DNA from: Nyssa sinensis
Lineage: Eukaryota > Streptophyta > Magnoliopsida > Cornales > Nyssaceae
DNA: 64,000 bases
Direction: 5' to 3'
Assembly (NCBI GenBank): GCA_008638375.1
Contig: CM018031.1
Span: 17,948,915-18,012,914, forward strand
Made by a program: the position numbers and the translations under genes. Below the pieces are notes generated by a model that was given only the letters and a program-made list of their open reading frames with translations, ran no database searches and had not been told where the DNA came from. This document shows, one piece after another, positions 9,992 through 21,560 of this stretch; positions within the stretch are counted from its first letter, which is position 1; each line of letters opens with the position of its first letter.

Positions 9992-12900
9992 TGTAACACC
10001 CCTGACCTAATTAACTAAATAATTAGTGTCAACGTAAAGATGTCAGTAGTATTAGCGTATAATTACATTGAGTTAAGTGTTAGGAAACACTACTTCCTGA
10101 GATCTTAATAAATGACATAAATTATGATAAAATGACAGAATAAAGAAGACTAGCACTAGTGACAAAAATAATGTTAGCTAGCAACCAAGAATTAATAGAT
10201 AAATAACTAAGGAAACTTATACATGATAAATAAATAAATAAAGAGGAAAAATGAGGCCAAGAGAGATTGGCCCAAGGACTTAAACCCTACACCTTGAGCC
10301 ATAGAGAACCTTACGCAAAGAGCAAACCCACTAGGCTATCAGCACTTTTGTACCTTTGATGACCAAAAGAAATACACATAAAGTGGAACTAGGTAGGGAA
10401 AATTTAAAAGAAAGTGATGTGTCACCACCCTATTGTACCACCACTCTAGCCAATAGCATTACATGCACCAAGAATCCTCATGATGAATATTTAGCTCATG
10501 AGTAGAAGATACCCCCAAAAGAAAACTCAGACCATGAGTATAAAGCGATGTGTATTTCAAAATAGCAAATTGTGTTTCAACTAAAGAGAGAGAGAAGAGA
10601 AAAAGAGAAGAAGAAAAAGAGAAGGGGGGAATAACCTTGCATGCATGGCTGTCTAAAGTTGAAGAGAAGATCCATTAACCAAATCAAGAAGAGGAAGTAA
10701 AGAGAAGAGAAACTAAAGAAGAGAGAGTGAGAAGTTGCTAAAGAGATAAACTGAAATCTTCGAAAGCTTCCAAACAGGTTAGAAATCGAACCCTTCCCGA
10801 TTTATTTTTTTTAATAATTGTTATGTATTCTAGATTATTATTGTATGAGTTTAAACCACCAAAAGATAGAACCACATAGAAACCTCCATTGATGACCACC
10901 AAGAAGGTGGGTTTGAATAGATCGAAAGGAAACTAATCCCTATCACATGGGGCTTCAAGTAGAAATAATGAGAGTCACAAAACAACAAACATTATCAAAA
11001 ATGGACCAAAGATGGGAGAGAAAACCTAAGTTGTAGGTCACGGCCACCCAAACCAACTCCACTCATTTGAACTCCAAACTTAGTTTTATGAACGGGATTA
11101 GGAAGCCCTTGAAACAAGGATCATCACAAACCAAGAACCATAAAAAATGATGGAGAAACTGAGCATGAACCAAACCATTATCCAAATCTAGCCATGGAAT
11201 CCCAACAGAGCGATTTAACTCGTTTTAAACCTCCAAATGAACGACAATCTCTATATTGATTCCCCAAAAATCCATTTAAATAAACAATAGTGAAAAACTC
11301 TTGCATGGAACCCTCGAAATAGGCTTGAGAAATTTTGTGCTTTTAGGGTTATTGTTCATCAATTGAGGAAGACGATGAACAGTAACGGGTCTCAGATCCA
11401 GGTCGGTTTCGGGTTTGGGTCGGAACCCACCCAGATGTGGTAAAGGTTAAGGTAAAGCTATATCGTTTTGGAATGTTTTTTTTTATAAATAATTTGAAAT
11501 CTGAAATAGGTTGTTTGGCAGCAGGGTTAAGGCCTAATTTAATAACCTTATACGAGCTGGGGATATCTTATTCCTCATTTTGTCCCTTAGCCGCTGTTTG
11601 GCAAAGAGAAATTCAGAAATAAATAAATAAATAATTTGAAAAGCAAGTTGCCCCCTAGGTTTAAATCCTAAGACTATCAAGCCACAAGAACCTATGGGCT
11701 CAGTGGCTACCAATATGCCACTGACCACCCTGTGTATTTATTTAATATAATAAATATATATTATGTAATTAACTTAGTTAATTAAATTAAATGCTAGGTA
11801 TATCCAAATAAAATAAAGAGAATGTCTAACCTAACATTTTTTGACGTTCCAGACACAATGACAGAGTCTGTTTTACGAAACTGAAGTCCTAAAAATTAGG
11901 ATACGTGAAAGTAATAATTACCATTATGCCCTTAGTGACTCCTAAAACCAATTAATTGTCAGAGAGGGTCCATTCTGATTTTCTTTGACATTCCAAATTC
12001 AATGGTGAGGTCCATATTATCAAATTAGGTATCGAGAAATATGGACACGTGAAATGTCATAAGTTATCATTATGCCCTTAGTGATGCAAAAGCCAATTGA
12101 ATGTCGGAAAGAGCATACTATGACTTTCTTTGACATTTCAAACCCAATGTTGGAGTTCCATTTTAGTAACGAAGTATCGAAAAATATGGCACGTGAAAGT
12201 ATAAAATTATGAAAATGTCCCTAGACTTAATATAAGCTACAGATGGATAAATTAAAATTCTTAAAAGTCTAAATTGGTTATCTTCGATACTTCGGACTTA
12301 ATAGTGATGTCCTTTTAAGGAAAATAAGACTCAATGACAAACTAAAAAAAAATGACAAATATGTCCTTAAGACATGATGAAGTTACCAAAAGAGTATAGA
12401 TGAAATTGAAAGACATATATTAATGTTTTAAGGACAGTCTGGACTAAAAAAATGAAATCCGTTTTCACAAATGATGAACTGAACAAAATAACACATAAAA
12501 GACTAAAATTACTAAAATACCCTTAATGGGAGAATAAGCTTTTAATGGGACCTAGGGAAGGTATGGTACCTACCTTAAGGTTTAGAGGGCCACCGAATCC
12601 AAAAATAAAATTGGTTAAGGCTGATAACGTTAAGAGATGGTGATTAAATAAAATCATACGTTTACTCAGATATTAAGTTCAGTTTAATATGTGATCTAGG
12701 ATCACTAGACGAAGGAAAAATACACGATAAAGAGGTCAATATGGGAAGTGAAATGTGAAACAATAACTAAGGACCTCGGGGTGAGTAATCTTGGACTTTA
12801 AAGTGGAGAATTTAAATCTATGATTTACGAAGTGTTTTAATTCAAATTCATGTATTTATATAAGTCATGTTTCAACCATGCTACCTATTTTATTTTCAAA

Positions 12901-14202
12901 CTACTATCGTAACTGCAAATGTGCTTATTTTAACTGTCAATTGGTTATGCGATTCTTACTTCAAGCATGCCTATATTTAATTTTCAACATTGTGTTAAAT
13001 GTCTTCTTTTGAAAATGAACATTCTCAGTCAAGCCATGTTTAAGTGTCCTTGAAAAGTATCTATTTGAAAAGCAATGTTTTAAATGCTTCTGTTTGTGAA
13101 CCAGTAATCCAAGATAATAGTGCATAAGCACTCCTGTATAGTGTTTCCTTCGGGACTCACTCATGTAATTGCCCAGCAAGAAGGCATAGAGATCTCCCAT
13201 GAGTAATTGGTCTATAGATAAAACTATAGACCCACGTGTAAAACTTAGAGTCCAAGTCGATACGGATTCTCGTGTAAAGTGAAAACAAGCATAATGAATA
13301 AATGGTAGAAGGTTTTCGAATCCCCATTTACGTGAAAAGGATTTTAATAGTCCTATTTTTATGATAAAGGGTTTTACCTTCCTGTTTATAATAAAATGAT
13401 TTTATCATCCTATCTAAGAAGTAAATGATTTAAATTCATCCTCTCTTACATGAACAAACATTTGAAGCTCTCTTGCCACCAAATGGCAATCCTGTATGTG
13501 TTTATAAGTTTTCTACTACGTAAATTATTGTTGCAAAAATTTTTGGTACAAAACTAAATGTTAAATACTATTTGATTAAATGATTTGTTTCAAGTGTCTT
13601 GTACCGTGTGCTATGAAATGTGGTCAATCGATAACGTATTTTTATCATGAAATAATTTCTGCTTCAAAAGTGCAATCGGCTGAAAAACCCACGACAAGGT
13701 ACCAGAATTACTCACGAGTTTTTTTATAAAGCTTACATGGATTTATCCATGATATATACAGGTGATGTGAAAGTGGGGTATGGGACTCATAAGCTAAAGT
13801 GAGCCATGAAGTATAGGTGATATGAATGTGGGGCATGGGGACCCATTGCTATAATGAAATACAAATAATTGAAGTGTGCGTAAGGTATGAGACTCACAAT
13901 TAAAGTAAGTGTGAAGTTCAAATGTGTGAGGTATGGAACTCACAATTAGAGTAAGTATATTGTTCAAACATGTATGAGATGTGAACGTGGGGTATGGGAC
14001 CTATAGTTGATGTAATGTTGATGAATTTAATGTTTCAAAAAAAAAAAACTCTAGCCTATCTAGATACTTGAAGGATGAATGTAACATGTGTGATTACTTC
14101 CACTACAATACTTGAACTTGATATGATGTATAATTCGAATGAATTTTAGTTAAGCACAATCGCGTCCCCTAATCCACATAGGGTGGGTTCCGAGTCGTGA
14201 CA
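9992..14202. mobile_element. 4.2-kb solo LTR, probably a Tekay/Del-type Ty3/gypsy element
   Basis: The segment begins TGTAACACCCCTGACC and ends TTCCGAGTCGTGACA. It has the TG...CA ends of an LTR and is flanked by a perfect 5-bp duplication ATACT, as gypsy integrase makes. The TGTAACACCCC start and a GTGACA end are typical of long-LTR chromoviruses of the Tekay/Del lineage. Over 4211 bp I found no gag-pol coding sequence, no internal copy of either end, and no primer-binding site or polypurine tract separating two LTRs. This fits one LTR left after LTR-LTR recombination. A non-autonomous LARD-like element with short diverged LTRs is the alternative. Its orientation is not decided. Confidence 0.75.
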
Positions 14203-14207
14203 ATACT
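14203..14207. repeat. Right target-site duplication (ATACT) of the solo LTR
   Basis: This is identical to 9987-9991 and lies directly after the terminal CA of the LTR. Confidence 0.85.
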
Positions 14208-14264
14208 GGTAGTATTTTCATTTCAATGGATGATTATACCTTGTTTCCGAGCTTAGAAGAAAGT

Positions 14265-15060
14265 CACAGAGTATAAATGATTTCAAAAGGGAAAATTCAA
14301 AGAAGTGTTCGTGGCAAAGCGTGTAATATTAGAGAAGATGAAGTATTGTGTAGGGCTTGGTTAGCTGTCTTCCAAGATTCAATTACGGGTAATAACCAAT
14401 CGATGAAGGTGTTTTGGGAACATGTTTTCACTTCTTTTTGTTTGCAGCCAAATGTTAAACAAAATAGAACTGCAATTTCAATGAATTATTGATGACAAAC
14501 TATTCAAAAGTTAGTAAACAAATTTTTTGGGTATTATAAACAAGTAAACAAGAGACAACAAGTGGAATCGGAGAAGCAGAGAATGTATTTTTTTTTTTTG
14601 ACATAATCAGTTTTTATATTTTTTTACCCTTTATACAAGTTTAATTAATTACAACTATTTTATTTTCAAATTTGTAAGGCCAAATTTATGTTTCACATGA
14701 TTCAAAAGAAACACTTCACATTTCGTATGTCTTGGGAAATACTACCACATAGTTGCAAATGTGATGAAATTTATACTCAAAGTAGTAAACCGAAAGTTCA
14801 GACTTCATCCTATTCAAGTCCCTCAAGTCCTTTTAGTCTTTCTAGTCCTTTTCATCATATTGAAAAATAAGATATGTTAGATGCGAATCACTAGAGAAAG
14901 ACTAAAAATAGGGAGGCATAATTACAGATATTGGTAATGATGAATGAGAGAGAACATAGAATTGAAGATCATAAAATAATGTCAATGGATATGACCAATT
15001 TAACTCTCATGCAAAGGTTTTATTATGAGGATATTTAAAGACAAATCAATACTCAAAATA
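14265..15060 (+). pseudogene. PIF/Harbinger ORF1-like (Myb/SANT-like) transposon protein, decayed
   Basis: The plus-strand reading RGKACNIREDEVLCRAWLAV, QDSITGNNQSMKVFWEHVF, NVKQNRTAIS, KLVNKFFGYYKQVKQRQ, HMIQKKHFTF, a degraded CWEIL and SSPSSPFSLSSPF resembles a plant family annotated as Myb/SANT-like or NAM-associated C-terminal proteins. Most of these are ORF1 of PIF/Harbinger transposons. ORF1 normally helps the transposase bind DNA. The ORF starts at 14277, breaks at 14490 and resumes in other frames to about 15055, so it is not functional. I found no DDE transposase next to it. The solo LTR landed just upstream of it. Confidence 0.65.
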
Positions 15061-15129
15061 CTAATAATAGGTTCTAAAGTCTATGTAATGTTCTTTATTT
15101 TCAATGTCATTTTTTTTATGCGTCTCCAG

Positions 15130-15850
15130 AACATTATCGATAGCATTCTTCATCTAACAAGCCACACGAACACGCTGACTCTCTCCCATGCTACACTCTT
15201 TTATGCCATCAGAGCTACTATTTCGATCGATGCTTCTTCTTACATTCTTGGAGTCATCGACTCATCCACTACTGGTGTCAGACGCACTACCTCATTGCCA
15301 TTCAGTATCCTTATCACCAGGATATGAGTTGACCAGTGGGTACCATTCCCTACAGTTGATTTCCTTATTCTCTCATCCGGTCCTTTCACACGCAGGACTC
15401 TTATGAGGTCCCGAGCACATGTCATCATTCCTTTAGATGAGAACGATGATGATGAGGAGCAGAAGCAGTAGCCAACACAAGCTCAGCCATAGGAGCAACA
15501 TCAGCAGTAGCTACAAGCTCAGGCTCACCAAAAGCAACCACTTCGGTCGCCGCAAGGAACAGCTCTGCAAGCAAATTCAAGTAGAGGATTTCCTCATTGA
15601 CTGTACTCCACCACAGTTTCGTACTCCACTGGCTACCGACTTCCATAGGTCAGTAGAAGCATTCTCATCCATAATTAGTCAACCGATGACTAGAGATGAG
15701 ATAGAGGAGGGACTAGAGATATATCATGCTTGGATCAGTGCTGACATCGATGAGAGGCTTGAGAAACACTACACCAGGATGCAATTTGATCTTTTCCTGG
15801 CGATAATGGAGGAGTTGACATTCCATAGAGGAGCCATCTAGGGCTTATCA
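15130..15850 (+). pseudogene. Retroelement env-like / plant transposon protein ORF, decayed
   Basis: The translation LFYAIRATISIDASSYILGV, TTSLPFSILITRI, a stop, then DQWVPFPTVDF and RSRAHVIIPLDENDDDEEQK resembles the extra 3' ORF of plant LTR retrotransposons (putative plant transposon protein or env-like domain). A second open segment at 15437-15841 contains DERLEKHYTRMQFDLFLAIM. Both lie upstream of a polypurine tract and LTR-like start at 16622-16637, the order seen in SIRE/Maximus-type copia elements. Stops and frame changes show decay. No pol domain was found, so the lineage is uncertain. Confidence 0.45.
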
Positions 15851-16621
15851 GAGGTTTTATCTCACATTTTTACACCTCCACCACCTTTAGGAGTAGATTA
15901 GTGATGCAACCATATTTTTCAATGAGTGATGAGTGACACTTTGTAGTGAGGTTTACATGTATTTTTGTATACTCATTAACTACATGTATTATTTTTTACA
16001 GTTATTTCCTAGTTTACATTGTTTTTACTTTTTGGATTGATGATAGACACACTACCTTGTTTTTATATTATAGATATTTCGATTACCAATGTGTCTATTA
16101 TCATTGTTGTTTGACTATTATCTCATTATGCATGCTTGCATTCGTGCTTATATTCCTTCCTTCATATTCTTACTTGTTTGATTCCTCCCTTTGTCAAAAA
16201 AGAAGAGATGTATTTTGAGCACTTAGTGAGGTGAAGTTACTTTATGCACATAATGAGAGAGAGTAGTACATTTATTTTTTGGCATAAAATTGAGATAACA
16301 TATATTTTCACTTGTATTGCTCATAGGATTTTGATTACATGGTTATCTTGTTTACTGCACCATGTCTTTATTTTGATATCCATCTATTCCCATGATTTTA
16401 TTAGATTTATTTAATATATTTCTCTTGATATGATCTCACGTGATATAGTTGTGTTTGTTGTGCAAGAAACATGTTGACTAATTTGTTAGCATTGCTGAGT
16501 AATTTGTATAGTATAGAATACTAGGTTAAAATTTATAGTTTCCTTATATTTGGGAGTTTAGGGGTTATGTATTTTGATGTATTGTATTCTTGTACCTAGT
16601 GTTGCAGTTTTGTCACAGATT

Positions 16622-17772
16622 GCCAAAGGAGGAGTTTGTTAGGACCAAGGGATTCGATATTATAATTAGCTAATCCAGGTTTGACAAAACGTGCTTTGAT
16701 GGTAATCATTGCATTAGTCCAAAGCTTAGAGTATCTCAATGCCCGTTCTACTCCAAGATGGTCCAAGCGTCATTGTTGTGCACATCTACCATCCAATTTG
16801 GTTCACAAAGGGTAATTTGGACTTTTATTTTGATTTGGATCTCACATACTCACATTACATGCATTATATATAGTAGACATCATATCATCATATGTATAGT
16901 TGACTTCTGTTGTGAAACAATTTTTTCAATAATGCATATTTCCAAAACACTTAGGAAAATTGAGTTCACAAGTCAAGTAGAGAATGAAAAACTGAGGCTC
17001 GTTCGATCCCCGTTCGAAAGGATTGCATCCAACGATGAGCTACAACCTCCACATTTCGCTCGTTTGATATTCGTTCCTTACTCGTTCGAACAAATAGTGG
17101 TCGTTCGAACAAACTACTATCGTTCAAACAAACGGCTGTACAAAAACAGAAAAATTTATATTTTCAAGTCTCTTTTGAGATCTGATCTCAATGATACAAA
17201 TTCACAAAAATTTAGTTTGAGATAAAGGAGAACAGAGTTAGAGAGAGTTTAAATTGTAAAAGTTATACACTTGAGAGATCTTAGAGCTTTTATGAGTGAA
17301 CATTCATACTTGTAAATCATGCATATCTCTACTCTAATCATTCATTGATTTAGATTACGTCACATGATCCAAGTCAATTAAAAAAGCCTCAATTCCATTT
17401 AAATTCACCACGAAGAGTTTGGAGTTCAGCCTTGAGGATTCATTGTTGAGCGATCGGTAGATACTGAGGTTGCGAAGAGTTGCAATAGTGAAGAGGCTCG
17501 ATCGAAGGATTCTAAGACTGTGAGGAGCGTCCAGTTGTATGAATGACTATGGAGAAAGCTTGTGGATTTAAGGGAAGATTGAAGATGGTTGAGTAGAACG
17601 GTGCTTGAGGTACTATGTATGGTTCTCCATCACGCTGTAATTCACTATCACTCATAGTGGACTCTTCCACGAGCATGGCCAGCTCCGGCGTTTTACACCT
17701 TGGATAATCTTCCTTGGTAGTTTCTCTATCATCACTTCAATTTGCAACTCTCTTACTTTTGATGCTTTACAA
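16622..17772 (+). mobile_element. Polypurine tract and putative 3' LTR
   Basis: GCCAAAGGAGGAGTT at about 16622-16636 is a typical polypurine tract and is followed by TGTTAGGACC, a common LTR start. Downstream DNA carries the GTTCGAACAAA-type motifs and the GTGGACTCTTCCACGAGC stretch (about 17660) often seen in plant copia LTRs. A possible end is GCTTTACA near 17772. No matching 5' LTR and no target duplication were found, so the right boundary is a guess. Confidence 0.4.
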
Positions 17773-18900
17773 TTTTCAATTTACTAGAATTGAATGCTTC
17801 TCTGCTTAATAGAAATTTAGGTTTTCATGAATTATGAAATTTGGACATTAATTGAATAATTGAAAACCTTAATTGTACAATTGGAATTGTTAATTGAATT
17901 ATGGAATTAATAATTGATCATATAGTCTAATTTCTACTTGAATTGTGAAATTGACAATTGAATTGGATTAGTGGATCAATTGGGCTTGTGTTGAATGGGT
18001 TGTTTGTTGAACACTACTATGATTAGTACATTGGATGGATTGAGCTTATGATTGAATTGTTGATATTTGTTGAAAATGAATTTACAATTCATAAATTGTG
18101 TCATCTTAGTAATTGTTAGTGTTATGGTTGAAAAAATGAAAGAATTGAAAAACTTAGTACAAATTTATTTAACCGCCTATTCTAGGTTAGTTTCACACCA
18201 CTGGGACCAACCAACAAGGAGGAAACTGCTAACCTCCTTCAATCTCAAGAGTACATATGTCCCAACCTTTCTCACCCAAGGGCAAGTTTTGTATTAAAAT
18301 TCCTTAACAGGGGTGAAATGTAGTAACACTTGTTACTCGTATGCTTAACAATATGCTGAGGCCCTAAACTCACTAAACCCTAGGCACAAGTTATGGATCT
18401 TAGCGAACGATGGAAAGCCCGTAAGAATCTAATAATCGTTAGTATTTAATTGGCTCTGTGCAATGTGATAGAAAGCAAAAAAATTTGACAAAAAATGCTA
18501 GCAATGGGAAAATTGAACCCCAAGGCACCAATGGATGGAATTTGATGAACCCACTCTACAGATATGGGGCACTAGAAAAGTCTTCATTGCCCAATTCAAC
18601 GATCACAGTCTGCCAAAAAAGTATCCTGATACTTGGATATAAAGCCAGCCAAGTCACTGTCATCCTTGATTCTAGGAAGCGAAGGATTGAAACGGGAAAG
18701 GGTCGCGAGAATAAGTGCCCACTGTACTCTTAGGGGCCACCATATCGAAAGAATGTTCTCTATCTCTTCCCTCACTATTTCCTTCATCAATTATGATGGG
18801 TGAAGATCTCTTTGCCTCGCCCGACATCTCGAGGATCTCAAGATAACAGAATATGAAAAGAAGAAAGGGACTTGAATATGGATACCTTTTTTTAGCTCAG
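17773..18900. other. AT-rich, retroelement-like DNA without a gene
   Basis: At 17800-18060 the phrase ATTGAATT/TTAATTG is repeated many times. From about 18180 to 18900 base composition is closer to retroelement coding DNA. No frame gives a recognisable protein. It lies downstream (in the gag sense) of the copia gag relic at 18906-19560 and could be its decayed pol-flanking DNA. Confidence 0.3.
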
Positions 18901-18905
18901 TGCAT

Positions 18906-19560
18906 TCACAAACGAAGTGACCCATCTTCTTCAAAATTATAGCCCTTCACTTTGGCCAAGTTTCTCTTGCCACCACGCTTGCCTTTGTGGCGCTTGACTT
19001 CTCTACCTACTTTTGGAGTCAAGTTATTTTCTCCACCGTGCTTCTTCTTACCACCTCTTTTCTTTTGATTAGGCACACTTGCCTTATCATGGCCACCTTG
19101 GGCGACAACGACAATAAAATGATTCACCTCTTGGTGCTTTGCCTTTAACTCCAAATGATGCAAAAGATCAACAAGTTTTTTGATATTTTCATTGTGGTCA
19201 AAATCTGCTTCATTTGGTTCCATGTATCTGGAAGGGAACAAATAACTGCTAGGATCCGCTACTTATCAATAAGATCATTTCCAACAGCCTTAAGATCACG
19301 AATCATGATTGACATTACCCTAAAGTGCTCAGCTATTTGGTGCTTGGAAACCATCTTGTATCCCTCAAATTTGAAGGTCAATGTATGTAGCCTTGTGGTC
19401 GTTGTCCTTCCAAAAGTAATTTTTAACTTATTCCACATATCTTGGGTTATGAAAAAACTGTCAAATCCTCTAATAAGATCATTATGCATACTACTAAACA
19501 TAGTAAAGTGCGTGCATCGATCTTTCTTAACCTAGTTCTAATAGACTTCCATGTTTCGAT
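18906..19560 (-). pseudogene. Ty1/copia gag polyprotein relic
   Basis: Minus-strand translation gives a UBN2-type copia gag: KKDRCTHFTMFSSMHNDLI, FITQDMWNKLKITFGRTTTT, LTFKFEGYKMVSKHQIAEHF, IMIRDLKAVGNDL, PSRYMEPNEADFDHNENI and VDLLHHLELKA. It ends in a Lys/Arg/Gly-rich region with KVKGYNFEEDGSLRL, where the CCHC zinc knuckle (usually CYNCxKxGH) has lost its cysteines. Two frames are used (stop after NDLIDK near 19259, resumed at 19241), and TAG stops occur upstream near 19540. It cannot assemble capsids. No RT or integrase is nearby. Confidence 0.8.
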
Positions 19561-20900
19561 GGTGTTGGGCACTATTGCCCTCCTCGTGTAGGGTCATACT
19601 ATCAGTCAAGTCTCTAAAGCCTCTTACTTATAAAGAAGGTATTCAATATTCCTATGTCATATGTTATAATTGGTATCAACGAGTTTCTCACCATTTGTTA
19701 AGTCAGCAATCACATTCTTTGAGACCATCTACATTCATATTGCGTAAAGTGACATTAAACATACATCTCTATTCTTTATTATTATGCTACTAGAAATCTA
19801 ATAAAAATATTATTCTATGTTTACACTATGGGATCAAGAATTTCTCTAGGTTCATAATTATCTCCTATTTGTGTAAAATAGAAGTATATTTTTAGCTGAT
19901 TTTGAGGAAAATAAATTTGAATTAAAACTAATTTAATTTATTTTGAATTAAAATAAATTTAATTCATCCACATATCAATATATATATATATAGACTCCAT
20001 GTGAGTCTAATTGGTATTCTAATACATCATGCTAAAGCGATTATTGAATATATGAGTTTGTACTGAAAATACATACTCTCATAAGACTTTCAAAGATTAC
20101 ATCAATCTATTAGAAACAATAAAATAAATGAGAAAATTGCGCCAATATCTCAAAATTGACCTTGTAATTTCATACATTACACAACACGTGTACTACAATA
20201 TTAATTTCATTAAGCACATCCAATTATAACATACATAATAATATAAAAGGCATTGATGGATGACTTTACCACATCTTACCACAACTGAGAGTGGATATTA
20301 GGGTCTGACAAACAATGAATATCAATATCATAAAAGAATAAAGCTATAAACAATTATCCACACAATAATTAATGCTAAAATGATCCAATAAATGTCCCAA
20401 ATAATATGATCTACACATACTATACTATAGTTGTTCCTAATTTTCAAAACTTTTTTAAGAATCTTTCACATTGAAAATAAATTTTCTTGAATGTTTAATT
20501 AATTTTTGAGATATAAAATTTTAATTTTTAAATCCCAAAAATACCAAAAAATATGTGAGAAATTCACTCAAAAATAATTTAACTCCAAATAGTGTACTAA
20601 ACATTTGAATGTAATTTAAATCACAAATATAGCCTTTTATATTTTTTATAAAATTATTTAAACAAATGTTGAACACTTTTTACACAATAAAAATTAATTT
20701 TATAATTTTTAGAAGCTAAAAGGTTACAAAAATTAATACTTTAAATCAAGCTCTCTCATAGATCTAATCATGGATCGTTATGAAATTTTAAGGACTTACT
20801 AATAAGGCTATTATGAACACATCCACCATGATGGATCATTCAAAAAATTTCTAAAATCCTTACGTTTGAAAGAGACCCATTCTAAAAAACTTTTCGTGAA
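19561..20900. other. AT-rich DNA without a gene
   Basis: ATTGGTATCAACGAG at 19669-19683 looks like a decayed tRNA-Met primer-binding site on the plus strand, but no LTR end before it is convincing. The rest (19800-20900) is very AT-rich with no recognisable coding or element structure. Confidence 0.3.
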
Positions 20901-20910
20901 GCGAATCACA

Positions 20911-21024
20911 AGCATATATAAATTTGATATCAATGATAAAAAAATAACATATAACAATCGAATATGAAGCATATATAAATTTGATATCAATGATAAAAAA
21001 ATAACATATAACAATTGAATATGA
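20911..21024. repeat. 57-bp tandem duplication
   Basis: Units 20911-20967 and 20968-21024 are identical except for one C/T change (AACAATCG versus AACAATTG). Near identity means the duplication is recent. Confidence 0.95.
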
Positions 21025-21267
21025 ATTCGAGTTATCTCTTGGAGTTCGAATTCGTAGAAGCATAAAGAACCTATTTGTGTTACAAGTTTATGGGTATGAT
21101 AATTTTACTACTTTTTCGTAGACTTTTGGTTCTAAGTACCCTAAAAAATACTTGCTAAAGGGAATGAACATGAGACACAAAAGTATCCACTTAGAAGTTG
21201 AATTTGAACAATCTAAAATGCAAGTGAACAACATTTTTCGGTCGGGGGAATTTGTATAAATACTTGC

Positions 21268-21290
21268 CTCTCTCTCTCTCTCTCTCTCTC
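21268..21290. repeat. (CT)n microsatellite
   Basis: A CT dinucleotide run of about 11 units lies about 270 bp past the stop codon of the hydrolase gene. Confidence 0.9.
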
Positions 21291-21560
21291 ACTCACACCA
21301 CACAAAACACATGCACAAACACACTTGTGTTGAGACTTGAGAGTAATATCACACAAAACCAACTTCAATGGAACAGATGTTCAAATTTTCACAGCACTAA
21401 TGATATAAACTACAGAAAGATAAACCACAAGCATAAATGTACAACGCATGGAGCTGATGGAAGACAATTTTATGTTTCTGGTATTATGGAAGACAACTAC
21501 CAGGTGACAAGATTTGCCTCACACCTTCTAAAGGCTTCCCCATGAACTAGCTGATAAGAG

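Noticed and set aside
16758..17225. 155-codon plus-strand open frame
   Set aside because: It lies inside a putative LTR with GTTCGAAC-type repeats. The protein has no known domain and looks like chance.
19669..19683. Copia primer-binding site ATTGGTATCAACGAG on the plus strand
   Set aside because: It does not fit the minus-strand gag next to it, and no LTR end precedes it. Probably decayed or coincidental.
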